Assembly: GCA_002197995.1 (NCBI GenBank)
Contig: NGZR01000008.1
Location: 1,302,001-1,366,000 of the forward strand
DNA from: Gaeumannomyces sp. JS-464
Taxonomy: Eukaryota > Ascomycota > Sordariomycetes > Magnaporthales > Magnaporthaceae
DNA: 64,000 nt
Direction: 5' to 3'
The notes beneath the pieces are model-generated. The model was not told the origin of the DNA, searched no databases, and worked only from the letters and a program-made list of their open reading frames with translations. Each line of letters begins with the position of its first letter. The first letter of the stretch is position 1. Below are positions 1 to 10,577 of the stretch, piece by piece. The translations under genes were made by a program, and so were the position numbers.

Positions 1-72
1 TCTTAGTCTGAGGCTGTTCAATTTTAGATCGTGGCAAATAAAGAGCTTTTAAATTCGGTCACAAATCCGTGC

Positions 73-221
73 TGTCATGGCCGCCAGAGGGCGTCACGTG
101 ATGACCCCTCCAGGCGGATGTTTTATCTAGGCCCCGCCACCGAAGCCAGGCCTCCGGCCTGTTCCCTTCTGAATACATAACCTTTCCACCACTTTACGAG
201 ATCCCTATACCGGCCCTTACA
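73..221 (+). repeat. Solo-LTR-like repeat (TGTCATGG family)
   Basis: Begins TGTCATGGCC and ends GGCCCTTACA. The layout (ctccggcc block, ccaccacttta block, ggccct end) matches the better-preserved copy at 29170-29330. No target-site duplication is visible, so the ends are approximate. Confidence 0.55.
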
Positions 222-729
222 CTAAGGCACTGCCGAACGGTGTTTTGGTCGTATGGAAAACTCCCACGCGGAGTCGGGAGTTGGCCTCCCAGCTGCAAAA
301 TTTCGCACACCCCCACTAAAAGGCACTGGTTTAGGAAGGTCAGGAAGGGGTTTGAGCTAAAGGACCTTCAACTGGCTGCGCTTGAGCAAAGAATCGGCTG
401 GTCCTCCGGAACGGGATCGGCTTGCTTACTGGCACCGTCTTTTGGCGTCCCCGGGTCTTTTTACCCGATTTGTCGAAATCACAGGCATATATGCCTAACC
501 CTAACGACCTTCAACGACGCACACGCACAAAGTCAAAGGCATTCACCTGGGCATTTCCATCCTTTATCAATTTTCCTTTGCCTAATTTCCTTTGCCTAAT
601 TAGGAGGCTCCTCAAGGGGTGTCTCCTATGATGAATCTGGTCAAACCACCCGTCCTAGTACAGCCGCGCAGCGGCCAGCCTGCACTCTTCTTATCTGCCA
701 TCTTAAGCAGTGCCTTAAGGCACCCTGTA
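222..729. other. Gene-free stretch
   Basis: Only short overlapping open frames with no recognisable domain, no conserved splice pattern and no clear repeat ends. I see nothing to annotate here. Confidence 0.5.
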
Positions 730-976
730 CCACTACCACCGAGAACCGGCCCGCTAGACAGGGGCCTCGGGATGCGGCTTGTTATGCAAATGCTTAAGGC
801 CGACACTGGTCAGCTGATGGACTTGTTTTGCCAGCTACCGCGACAGCAGTCGGTGGGCTAGACCCTGTATCTAGAACATCTGGTATTCGCTAACACGTCT
901 TATGCCCCTAGGGAGGCGAGAGTGAGGCAGCACTCGCTAAAGACGTTAAATAAACCTAACCTAACCTAACCTAACT
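730..976 (+). mobile_element. 5'-truncated LINE-like element end with (CCTAA)n tail
   Basis: The block from the accaccgag motif through gggatgcggcttgtt and gaggcgagagtg ends in AAATAAA followed by about four copies of CCTAA. The same order of blocks and the same tail register recur at 23532-23798. A shared 3' end, differing 5' extent and a short tandem tail are hallmarks of non-LTR retrotransposons. A SINE is an alternative, since no reverse transcriptase frame is left in either copy. Confidence 0.6.
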
Positions 977-1154
977 GGTGAGTTAGCGACAGGCCCAAGT
1001 GGGGTGTTACGTGTGCATAAACGGTTAGCTATATTGGCAGGACCAACTAACCTGCCTTGATGAGCGGTCGCTTTGCTAAATAGTAGTAACCCATTTAACG
1101 TGTTATTAACAGTACCTGGCCCCTAGGAGATAAGCTCTTATTCCTAGCTTTCTT

Positions 1155-1634
1155 TTAAACTATATACACAAGCTTTTCCCCTGGTACACAATTATCTATA
1201 GCAAAGCGTAGATTGTCAACATTAACAACGCTTGATTCCAGCGATTCTATATCTTTTTCATGCTCCACAATAATCATATTTTCCCTTAAGCAGCTACAAC
1301 CCAGCGTGCAGTCGTACATCTGCGCTTCGGGCAATGGCCGAGGGACGCGGATATCTTTGAGAGCGCATTCCAAAGCTGGGAGGGCGTTCCGCTGTCGGGA
1401 AATTCTATTTAGCTTCTTGGATGTGGCTCGTTTTAACTTGTCGATAAAAACGCTTAATTCTTGGGGCGGTTGTGTCTTCGCTTTCCTCGTTGGCTGGACT
1501 CGACGATCGGCATTTGCAAAAGAAACCGCAAGCTTTCGGGATTGTTGGTCATTGTACCACTCTGGCACTACCTTATTTATAAACCAATCCCAGTTGTAAA
1601 TTGCTCCGCGTTTAAGAATCGTTTGACTCTTCAT
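1155..1634 (-). CDS. Hypothetical 159-residue protein
   Basis: Single uninterrupted frame from ATG to stop with no recognised domain. It is basic in the first two thirds (an RRVQPTRKAKT segment and a KRATSKKLNR segment that could act as nuclear localisation signals) and has three cysteines near residues 109-115 (CTLGCSC). The last third is acidic. The opposite strand is also open for 128 codons here, so coding status is uncertain. A block of short inverted repeats lies upstream at 1855-1985. Confidence 0.4.
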   Translation of the reverse strand: MKSQTILKRGAIYNWDWFINKVVPEWYNDQQSRKLAVSFANADRRVQPTRKAKTQPPQELSVFIDKLKRATSKKLNRISRQRNALPALECALKDIRVPRPLPEAQMYDCTLGCSCLRENMIIVEHEKDIESLESSVVNVDNLRFAIDNCVPGEKLVYIV

Positions 1635-1854
1635 TGCTTTTAAAGCTTTTGGCGCATATTATTGTTACCGTATGTCAATCATTTCGAGCGCTTGATTGAG
1701 CAGCATTTGCCGAATAGTATAGTTGGTCCTAGTCGACTGGTAGCGACGTTTGCTAGCTTTTTTTGTTCACCCTGAGGAAGCGCAATCAATTCGCTGAACA
1801 GGTTTGAAAACTGATATGCTTACAAGAACGTATATTTGAATAATTTACCGAAGT

Positions 1855-1985
1855 TAATTTGGCTTTTCAGAAAGCCATTGCTGGCTTTTGCAAAGCTATT
1901 GCTGGCTTTTTAAAAAAAAGCTACTTTTAAGTAATTCACGAAAGCCAATTTGGCTTTTTAGGAAGTCATTTTTGGCTTTCATTTC
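1855..1985. repeat. Cluster of AAAGCCA / TGGCTTT inverted repeats
   Basis: At least six TGGCTTT words and several AAAGCCA words lie within 130 bp, for example gccaatttggcttttta and gccattgctggctttt. Several pairs can form short hairpins. The block lies upstream of the minus-strand frame at 1155-1634. Confidence 0.6.
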
Positions 1986-2397
1986 TAGGCACACAGGGCG
2001 GCAGCTAGGCCCACCCGTAGCGAATGGCCTTATCGGCTCCGCGTCGGATGTTCCGAGCTATAGCAGCAACGCGCTTTTGCTACGACTGAGCGCTTTGGTG
2101 GGTTCGAGCCGGTGGGTGAAGCACTCCGGGTTGGTATGTAAAACTGATTCCTTCAAGCGCCTCGAAGCACTCAAAGTACGTGCTACTCTTCTGGATGGGG
2201 ATTAAAGTGAGTTCGGGTGGTAATTTGAGGACCATTATAAACGGCGTCCAAATCCTGCACGTTTACCGAGATGCGACGAATAAAGAGATGCTCGACGGTG
2301 GGTTTGTACCCATCTAGAGGTTTATATAAGACCGGTTCACTCTGTTGATAGATAGTAGAGGAAAGAACCAAGGCTCTTTAATGGATTCATTCAAATA

Positions 2398-2491
2398 GCT
2401 CCTCTTCCCCTTTAACACCTTTCTTCTCCTGTCCAGCTTAATATTGACATATGTTACGCGCAGTCAAGGGCTCAAATGCCACGCCATGACA
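2398..2491 (+). repeat. LTR fragment (family A)
   Basis: The right half matches the copy at 52991-53176: cttcttctcct-tccagctta, then cagtcaagggctcaaatgcc, ending CATGACA. The left half is missing. Confidence 0.6.
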
Positions 2492-2559
2492 TTAAAATCG
2501 CAGGATATATCGCAAAACCAGGCGATGACAAGCCATGAACCTTGTCAATCTGTAGGACA

Positions 2560-3452
2560 TTAGAATAAATTCCCCGCCGGCATACCCGGCTGACTCAACG
2601 CATTGGTGATTTGGGTTAGCCACTCCGCCAAACTACCCGTTCGCGTGTCCACTGTGCCTTGTAAGCTGCTCAAACGTGTGTCCACTGTGCCTTGTAAGCT
2701 GCTCAAACGTGTGTCCACTGTGCCTTCTAAGCTGCTCAAACGTGTGTTTCTACAAATGTTAGATTTTACTTCCAATATTTCTTAGATTTATGTGGACTTA
2801 CATTGATTCCAGCTGGTCAACCAGTGGTTGCATCTTTGGTTTGCGTATCTCGTCGAGGAGTTCTTGTAGCAGGTTCGCGATTCTTTGTAGCTCTTCAGCC
2901 TGCCTACAAAGTGAAAATGGGGTAAGTTTTGTCATAAGACGTCATCGCTTTACTTTTATTTGCGCAATCGAAAGTCAACGAACCCATTGTCCTGGTTGCT
3001 TTATGATATATCGTAAGCTAGTTATAATAGAAAGCTGGTGCAAATTGCAACCAGACAGGTAATAAAAAAATTCCTTACAAGCTTTAAAATCGTTAGCGTT
3101 CTTTTCAAATATTGAGGGCTAAACAAGCTACTTACACATCTTCGTACGAATGGTAGCCTTCAGAAGGCATTGATTGTCTAAGCTGCATCAGTAAACTGAA
3201 GTCGTATCATTTTAGAGCTACTTACGGTAGTCCGCTTCGTGGGAAACATGTGGCCTGATTGGGGCCGGATTGATTAGGGGCGGCTTGATTGGGAGCGGCT
3301 TGATTGGTGGCGGCTTGATTGGTGGTTTGGTTGGCGGGATTTGTAGCGGTTTGGTTGGCGACTGGGTTGGGGATTGCTGGATTGGCGGATGGTAGGTAGG
3401 GGGCGACATTTCGAAGCCTTTCTCGCCAGTCATAAGGTTGTCGACGGTACAT
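2560..3452 (-). CDS. Spliced coiled-coil protein with Asn/Gln-rich linker (186 aa)
   Basis: Modelled as four exons: 3452-3226, 3177-3136, 2903-2802 and 2749-2560. The introns are 48, 232 and 52 bp with GTAAGT donors and AG acceptors, and the phase is 2 at every junction, giving 561 nt including a TAA stop. The start ATG sits in ACAATG. After a basic N-terminus (MYRRQPYDWRERLRN) comes an NQ-repeat linker at about residues 30-62. A helical leucine-rich segment (QAEELQRIANLLQELLDEI) follows from about residue 91, then three near-identical 11-residue units of the type RLSSLQGTVDT. The C-terminus is short. Function is unknown; oligomerisation through the repeats is likely. A separate open frame at 3477-3710 could be an upstream exon, but no donor there gives the required phase. 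Confidence 0.72.
2646..2745 (-). repeat. 33-bp tandem repeat (three copies) inside a coding exon
   Basis: Three 33-bp units differing by one or two bases encode the 11-residue repeats of the coiled-coil gene. The period is a multiple of three, so copy-number change would keep the frame. Confidence 0.85.
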
Positions 3453-3476
3453 TGTCGATAAGTAGCTGAAGGTATG

Positions 3477-3710
3477 TCAGGTTTTTCTTAGGTCATTTCG
3501 TACAATCCAAATACGCAAAGCTAGCATATGAAATGCATGATTCACTCGCGTTTTAAGGATTTCATTTGAAAATTTCTTTACGGAGGGCATATATTTTAAC
3601 CAGAAGTAGGCGCCGAAGTCGTTCCTGTCTGGCAGTCTCTTGTCGCAGAAGTCAGGTTTTGGCCGAGGTACCCACAACGCCAAATTCGACCTTAGATCAC
3701 CAATCGACAA
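3477..3710 (-). CDS. Short open frame of coding character (77 aa), possibly an orphan exon
   Basis: The residue mix (DRNDFGAYFWLKYMPSVKK) looks like real protein, and the frame ends inside a plausible intron with a CTGAC branch site and TTCAG acceptor just upstream of the coiled-coil gene at 2560-3452. Joining it to that gene needs a phase-2 donor, which is absent. It may be an alternative first exon that has lost frame, or unrelated. Confidence 0.3.
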   Translation of the reverse strand: MSIGDLRSNLALWVPRPKPDFCDKRLPDRNDFGAYFWLKYMPSVKKFSNEILKTRVNHAFHMLALRIWIVRNDLRKT

Positions 3711-4544
3711 GTTGTCAAGGATCCCTCGACTACTTGTTTTGTTTTACCGGGACGGGGGTGTGACTTTCAACCCCACCACGTCTCTTGGCAGTGGTACCTT
3801 GTCATCCAAGACCCACTGTTTGTTCGCGGCTTCATTTGCACCCCTCAGGGATCACAAATGTTATTCTGGTGGACCCCCCTAACAGAAGGGTGCGACAGGA
3901 CTGTGGGGTAGATCCATCCCTTTAGGTGAGAAGCCTCTGCAAGACAAATGTACCGGAAAGTCTCAATTAGGAAAGGATCTCCCAGAAAATAACATTTGTG
4001 ATCCTGGAGGGGTGTATGATCAGATCCCTGTCCTGGTGGGGGGTGGGGAGGGGCGTGTTCGGAGGTGGCACTGATGGGATAGTTTCCCGCCAACACTCCG
4101 TGAACATGCCACTTCTTTCGGCTGCTTGCTTGATCTTTGCTAGTGCGAAATGGCTAAATTTCTGACAAAAGTCACATTTTAGCTACATTGCTGGGGTGGG
4201 TAGCATTATTGTTGCCGTGCGACTTCATTTTCCTCGGGTACTTTGATTGGGCATGGTGGTAATCCTGGAACGTGGAGGGGATGGAGGGGTGCCTAGGTTT
4301 ATGCGCCGCTGTTCCTGTTTTCCCAGGTCTCTCTCAATCCTGTTCTAATATTTGGCACTTCTCTTGGCGGCCACACTAGCGGAACTACGTGGATAATTCT
4401 TGGGCTCTAGCCATGCACCTTCTCTTGGCGGACCCAAAGGGTGTAGGAAATCCCTGTCATACGCCCTGGGGCGTGACGTTCTAAATATGCCGCGTCTTTC
4501 GCAAAACACACTACATTCTGCGCTGAACGTAGGTCGTGATCAGA

Positions 4545-4735
4545 ATGTGTCAGAGGTGGCCTGGAGTCACGTGGGTGGCAACTGGTGCCCCACAGCTCTA
4601 GGCCTATGCACTGGCCCTAGTATTTTGGCCTGCGCGCGCCCTAGCCCGCGATCCAGTAGAGTAGCCCAACAACAACAACAATAACAAATCACTTTGGGTG
4701 CCTGTCGTCGCGCACCTCCATCAGAATGCGATGAT
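4545..4735 (+). repeat. Duplicated repeat, near-identical to 29505-29685
   Basis: From ggtggcctggagtcacgtgg through gcgcaccTCCATCAGA the two copies differ mainly by a CAA-trinucleotide expansion (caacaacaacaacaat here) and a few bases. Such similarity 25 kb apart implies recent duplication of an unnamed interspersed element. Confidence 0.75.
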
Positions 4736-5337
4736 CGCCAAAACGGAGCTTACGAAGAGTGGAACTGCGGAATGGAACTGAGAAGCAATTAAGCTGGCCA
4801 AGAATTGGCCAACGACTAAGACATCAGCCGAAACAAAGCAAGTGTCAAAAGAGTGCAGATAATGCTTATGGGTGAAATTTGGCAGTGTGCACCAGCAATA
4901 ACACCCGCCAACAATAATAATATAAAAAAGGATATTAGCAAAGATTCACTGGGCAATTGAATTGCCTAAATCGCGTCAGCAATGCCAAAATGAACCTAGA
5001 AACGCAAAGCTAAATCCGGAGCTAGTCTTATTCTACAAACCGGCGCTCTGCCTAGTTGTTTACAAGCTTACCTTACGAATTTGAAATGGTTGGGAGCCAG
5101 CCACGTTGCCTATGAAATATTCTAATAGCCCAATGTGGTGTTGTGCGGGATTTTCCATAAATAAGCTATGCAGACGAATGTTTTTGAACAGGAGCCTGGA
5201 TTTATGACCTTTTGGAGTGCTACTGGCGTAGTGGCAAGAGACCCTACCACTGCCAATTACGCATTGGATAACCTAAACCGCAAACAGTTCGAGCACGTTC
5301 GAATGGGTAGATCGAACTCTCCATCTAGGGCAAGTCA
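4736..5337. other. Gene-free stretch upstream of the 5.4-kb gene
   Basis: AT-rich sequence with no recognisable coding region or repeat boundary. Confidence 0.4.
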
Positions 5338-5349
5338 GATATATAAACC
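5338..5349 (+). promoter_or_regulatory. TATA-like box
   Basis: A gatatataaacc motif lies about 70 bp upstream of the ATG at 5414, a usual distance for a fungal core promoter. Confidence 0.45.
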
Positions 5350-5413
5350 CGCTTTCTTTTACGACAGCATTCATTCAACATATAATCACTTCTGCAAGAA
5401 TTAATAGCTTAAC

Positions 5414-5752
5414 ATGGCCAACGTTGAAGTTACTCGAGCGCTATGTTTCATGATCGAGGAAGGTTATAAAAAAGGTGGTGAAATCAATCGACTGGAAAAG
5501 GTCGTTCAAAGTATGGAAGCGCAAATTGAGCATTTGAAAAAGCATATCAGAGATATCGAATCATGCCATAATTTGCAGGAACAAACCATTCAAACACAGC
5601 GAAATTTAATTGCTAGGTATGAGCACGACCACGCACAACAAAAGAGCTCTTCTCCATCGCCACAAACCATTGAGCCAGGCATGGTTTCATTTCACTATCC
5701 AGAGAAACCTGTTCAAATGAAGAACCAAGAGGTAGTGGAAGAAGTTGTTTAG
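5414..5752 (+). CDS. Small coiled-coil protein (112 aa)
   Basis: Single-exon frame whose ATG sits in AACATGG. Residues about 22-70 form a predicted coiled coil with regular hydrophobic spacing (INRLEKVVQSMEAQIEHLKK), followed by a Gln/Ser/Pro stretch and an acidic end (EVVEEVV). No catalytic motif is seen. An adaptor or a small leucine-zipper-like protein is possible, but there is no basic region as in a bZIP. A TATA-like box precedes it and an LTR-like repeat follows 75 bp after the stop. Confidence 0.6.
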   Translation: MANVEVTRALCFMIEEGYKKGGEINRLEKVVQSMEAQIEHLKKHIRDIESCHNLQEQTIQTQRNLIARYEHDHAQQKSSSPSPQTIEPGMVSFHYPEKPVQMKNQEVVEEVV

Positions 5753-5827
5753 AGCGCTATAGAAAGATATTCGGTAACGTGTCGGATAAAACATCCTCGT
5801 GGTGGGAAAGCCTCGAACAATACCCGT

Positions 5828-5943
5828 TGACATGGCATAGCTCCACTCGTGGTGGTTGATGGAGTTGGTAGTTGATTGGATGGGGATTAAATATATTCGC
5901 ACACATTCCACGCAGTCAAGGGCTCGCTTGTCTCGCGGTAACA
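5828..5943 (+). repeat. LTR-like repeat (family A)
   Basis: Starts TGACATGGCATAG, contains ccactcgtggtgg and gcagtcaagggctc, and ends CGGTAACA, in the same order as the copy at 52991-53176. No clear TSD. Confidence 0.6.
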
Positions 5944-6369
5944 CCCGTCCAAAGGCCTAAACTGTTCTGATACAATGAAACAGCATCATGGTACCTGTAT
6001 TAGGAACAAATTGATATGCAGGATATACAGAGCTTTCCAAATTTCCAAGGGCAAGCAACAGTGCAGTAGCGACCGTGTGCCCAGCATCATAGTTTCACCG
6101 TGTCTCCGATGCTGTGCTCCTAACGCGCCCCATTGCGCAAGTAGAAAAGGAGGATCCTCTGCCAATACGCCCTATTGTGAGGATCCCCTGCTGCGCCGCG
6201 ACTTTATCGCGGGACCAATTCGTCTCGGTAGGGAACGAACCATTTCGACCTTTCGCCTACATGACTTTATACAGAGGACACGAACTAGGCCCCGAAGTAG
6301 GCGATGTCTGCCAAGACCCGCCAGTGCAGCAGGCCCAGGTGCGCCAGGCGCTTTGCCATGTTTTCGACG

Positions 6370-8035
6370 CTATGCAAGTGAGAGGAGCCCCGACCGGGCC
6401 CGCCGCGTCCCCATCGAGGAACAATCTCGTAGTTTCGACGACCCCGCCCAGTCCGCTGTGGAGCCGGTTCCCGTCGCGCACAAAAATAAGTCCAGTTCTG
6501 AGAGGTTCTTGTACTCGCTGACGCGGTCCGCCAGCTTGGCTGAATAGGTCCCGGTGGAAAGATTGTTCAGCCTGGACAAAACTGCGGGTTTGAAACTGTA
6601 ATTCGAGGTTTTTTTCGATGTACGAAAGCATATTCTTCGGTGATTTGGTGGAAAGCATAATTTCCACCGCTACATTTGGCACAAGTATTTGCCACTTCTC
6701 TTGCGGGGATGCCGCCGGCTGGGCCGTCTGAAGCAGGGCGACAAGAGACGCGTACATCGCCGATTTGACAGACTCCGTCGCTTCCGGTGCCGGGTTCCAC
6801 GAGTGAGGCGTAAAGGCGCAGGCAGAGCTGCGCGGTGGCGAGGCCCCCGAGCCAAGCGTCCTCAGTTCCAGGTTCGAAGACCATAAGTCGGGGTGCTGAG
6901 GCTGTCCAAGGACGAGGGCATGGAACGCATCGCTGTCGAAACGCACTCCTGGTACTGCATGCATATGTTCAGACAGACTGCGTCCATAGCGTCAGACCTC
7001 AGCTTCTGCAGGCGGCCCTTGTCGAAGATGAAGGTCGAAGGGGTATCGTCGCGGACATGGTCGGCAGCACCATGGCCGAAAGCCATAGAAGAAGACGGCC
7101 ATGTCGCCGAGCCCCTCTCGGATCTCGTGTGTGGTACTAATGGCCGAATACTGCCGTGAGGCGTTCCGGTACCACGTTTTGGCCTCGGTGGTGTCGAAAT
7201 CCACCTGCAGCTTTTCGCGAAAATGGCGCCGTAGGAAATGCACTGTATCCTTGATTATCGGCTTGCGTAAGAGCGGATTGCGTGGTTTGCAACGTCGAGC
7301 TTCATAGCCTCCAAAATACTAAGCAGGCTGCACATGCCCTGCACGAGCATGTCGATGTTGTTATCCCGGTTGCCGTTGCTGAGCTCCCTGTACTCTCGTC
7401 GACCCAACCGTCCCTTATAGGGCGCAGTGTAGCTTCAGCACCGACGAGAGCCACGAGGCCAGCTTCTCCAGGTCCGCGATCCCCCTGTTGAACTGCTGGA
7501 TCAGCAGCTCCACGTTCAGACCCTCGTCCAGGAACTCGCGATCCCGCGGCGGCACCAGCGTCTGGATAATCTCCTTAACCGTCTTCAGCAGCGCGGCAGG
7601 CACCAGTCCGAGTCCTCCCCGTAGCGCTCGACAAACGTCTCGTGGTCCGTCACGAATAGCGTCAGCTGCTGGCACAGGCTCGCCCAGAACTCGTTTGCCC
7701 TCTGCTGCTTCCTCCGCCCCTTCTCGCCATCCAGGTTCGGCCGGAAGTGCAGGTCGGGATCGAAGTTGATGTCGTGCCTCATCTGTGGGTTGTATTATTT
7801 TTTCCACGTCCAGCTCGCTCAGCGTAACCTTGGTTATCGGTGGCTTTAACGGTTGGCTTGCGCTGAGCGACGAATGCCTCCTCTTTAGCGACTCGAAGTT
7901 CCTTGACCTGCTCGAGGAGTTGCGCGGGTTTGTCCAGGCCAAGAGTGCTGACGGCGAGTCGAGACTCTGCTGCGTGCATCCCGAGCTCTGCTGGTCGTGG
8001 TTGCAGCAGTTATCGTCCATGCTCTGTTCGCTCAT
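6370..8035 (-). pseudogene. TCP11 / SOK1-family protein, frameshifted
   Basis: Consecutive pieces of a TCP11-like protein appear in order but in changing frames. They are an N-terminal Ser/Gln-rich region ending LSELDVEKIIQ; RHDINFDPDLHFRPNLDG; the FWASLCQQLTLFV segment; LLKTVKEIIQTLVPPRD; LEKLASWLSSVLK; MLVQGMCSLLSILEAMKLDV; and WYRNASRQYSAISTT. The C-terminal pieces follow. The motifs LRHDINFDPDLHFRP and the PPRD-containing helix are typical of the fungal SOK1/TCP11 family, linked in yeast to cAMP/PKA signalling. At least four single-base shifts (near 7790, 7595, 7415 and 7265) break the frame. They could be true decay or local sequence errors; neighbouring genes show none. Confidence 0.75.
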
Positions 8036-9667
8036 TTTACACACTATTCCGTAGGGGTTTCTGCTGATGGCGAATGCGCGCAAAGCCCCCGCCTAAGCGT
8101 CCGGATTGTCCGTTCGAGAGGGATGGCGTATCTCGTAAACCGAAACACTGTGGGGATGGCTTTTAAGGTGTAGAGAACGGAGGCCGTGAAGACGTTGGAG
8201 GCAGTTGCTGAACATAGGACGTATTAGCAGATGCGTGCGGCACCAGGGGAAGACATTGTCCTGGGTGCAGTACTGTATAAGGACGGTAACATCAGAGTTT
8301 TATATGTGTATCTTCGATGCTTTAGCTTGTTTGCCGGGTTAAAAAAACTGGGAGTAATTTTGTTGGCGAATTAACGTCGGACCTTGGCTGTGAATGGCCT
8401 CCGTTTTATTAGACGGATACAAAAAACCAAACGGTAAGAGAGGGTCAAGAACTAGAAAACATCACCCTTTATGAAAACAACGTGGATGAGCGATTGAGTT
8501 GGAACTGCTCGCGGTAAAAATGCACAATTGCTCCAATCTCTGCGCCATTGGGAACTACATTGCTGAATCGACTTTCTACGTTCGATTGCACAACCGCCTT
8601 GCCCAATCCATCAGTGGTTTGACGGCTACCACTGTGGTCCTGAATGCCAAGGGCGCAAATGAGGTTCTCCACCCATCCACCAGCCACGCTCCACATTTGA
8701 CACCAGCCGACCCGTTCACGCCAATACCGTATCGCCAATGCCATGAATTGTTGGAGGATTATGAATGCAGGAGATGTGGGTCTAGCGAAATCAAAATGCG
8801 GACACCCTTTTCCTAGGCCCTGGTTTGCTAGATCCAGTGGTGTAGCGGGACTGGTGGACCGTAGAAACGGATCTTTCATATCAAAACAAAAAAATTTTAG
8901 AGCAAGGTTTAGCTCCTTCCATCAGGCGGAGCAATTTGTTGCTCCACTCCACCCCAGTTAGCCAGGCCCGCTTCACCCGGCATCCCTAAGTAGCTGGGCG
9001 TAATGTTTGATCGGTGTCTTGGACCAGCCCAGGGGGTGTGGTACGTAACCGATGTTCCGTCGCACAGCGATACTTTTTACGCTATAGGAAGCCAAAAGAG
9101 GCTGTGGAAGGAGGAGCAAGGCTCTCCTTGGCACCTTTTCAATTCGTCATTTTTTTCGGTCGCATTCCACCCATACGCCTCGGGTCCCCACTCCAAAGAA
9201 CAAGGGTGAAGACGGCGGAGGGAGGGTGGGATGATAGCATCTGGCTTGGCAGCTTGGTGAAAGCAGGTACTTTAATTTACACGTTTATCCTTTGAGCAAA
9301 TATGTACTATGGGGGAAACATGTACCTGTGTTAGTAACCGACAAGAGGCCGGCGAAGTAGCTGAGATACCGAGGGTTTAAGGAATGTGGAACAGGATTGG
9401 TCTTTTTCTCCGTTTTTGCATCAATCAGCTCGTTTCTGCATCTAGTTTTGGCTTCGGCTGCGTCCGGACATGCTGTTACGGCCTGCGGACTTTGTGCTGC
9501 CAAGTTTGATGTGCGTGATAAGGTGAAGCAGCCACCATGCGAACGTTTAATATCATGTACAAACCCGCGCTCTTCATGGTTGACAGTGCAACGTTTTCCA
9601 GACGTCTAACCAAAGTCGCAATCTTGCATTTTAATCAAACCAGCTACCGTAATATCAACTATCAATA
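8036..9667. other. Mostly gene-free stretch
   Basis: Contains an open frame on each strand at about 8470-8880 (136 codons minus, 105 codons plus) with no recognised domain. The plus-strand frame has two CxxC-like pairs but no family match. Otherwise nothing clear up to the DUF3455 gene. Confidence 0.35.
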
Positions 9668-10531
9668 ATGACGCCCAAAACCCTCGTTTTAGCTGCCACG
9701 TTTTTGCTGGCAACTACCGCGGTACCATGTGTACCGAAGCCAGGCCCAGCAGTTCCAATGCTTCCCAGTACAGGAGGCAAGTTTCACATTATAAAACGCA
9801 CCCAATAAGAAAATATGGCAGCCCTAATATTTGTAATTACAGCCGTCGACCTCCCAGCGCCGAACCCCGCTAGCTCCCTCAAGGCCATCGCAATCGGCCA
9901 CGGTATTCAGAACTACACATGCGCAAGCGCCAGCGCCACATCGACAGCCGCCGGGGCCCTCGCTGTCCTTTATGACGTTACGGAATTCTACCCTGGGACA
10001 CCGAAGACCGGACTCACAGCCGCAGGTTTTGAAAACCTGTCAAGCAAAGTACTGTGGGCGCAAAATATACCCCTGAATCTCGTCGACCAGGCTGCCGCCA
10101 GGCCAGGAACCCCTGAAAACCCTAACGATAGCCTGCCCCCGGCAGCCTACGGTGCCGCCGAGGATGTCGACCCCTTCGTGGTGCCGGCAGACCTCAACCT
10201 CGGGCTCCTGCGGCTGAAGTTCTTGGGCCACCACTACTTTGACGCCACTGGAACCCCGACGTTCGACTTACCTGAGTGGAGCTTGCGCTTTTCTGTTAAG
10301 CTTAAAGAGTCAGTGTCTCAGCCTCCCGCTGCGGACAAAGGCGTCCTTGGCACTGGAGCCGTTAGATGGCTGCTCCTGAACGATAGCGGCGCTGGGCTTA
10401 GTACTTTGGGCGACCAGAGCCAGGTGTACCGCGTCATCACTGCCGGCGGGGTTGGTCAAGGCTGCAGCACAGAGGGCGCTGTGCCTAAGGGCAGCGTGCC
10501 GTATACCGCCTTTTATTGGTTTTATGGTTGA
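9668..10531 (+). CDS. DUF3455 secreted protein (265 aa)
   Basis: Two exons, 9668-9776 and 9843-10531, give 798 nt in frame with a TGA stop. The intron (9777-9842, 66 bp) has the rare donor AG|GCAAGT, a CTAAT branch site and a TTACAG acceptor. The first residues (MTPKTLVLAATFLLATTAV) form a signal peptide. The mature part carries the family's landmarks: AIGHGIQNYTCA, GALAVLYDV, LGHHYFDATGTPTFDL, GAVRWLLLND, VYRVITAGG and a C-terminal AFYWFYG. Members of this fungal family are often labelled malate dehydrogenase-like without biochemical support, so the function is best left as unknown and extracellular. The gene looks intact. Confidence 0.92.
9777..9842 (+). other. GC-AG intron
   Basis: The only frame-preserving splice between the signal-peptide exon and the conserved exon uses GC rather than GT. 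The remaining donor bases (AG|GCAAGT) match the consensus for the GC-AG subtype. The nearest GT, at 9781, breaks the frame. Confidence 0.8.
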
Positions 10532-10577
10532 CCGCTTACAGCCATCTCGCAAATTGAAGGTTGTCATGGTATGGTGC

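Noticed and set aside
950..976. Internal telomere tract
   Set aside because: The CCTAA repeats follow the same element end in both places, so they belong to the element rather than to a chromosome end.
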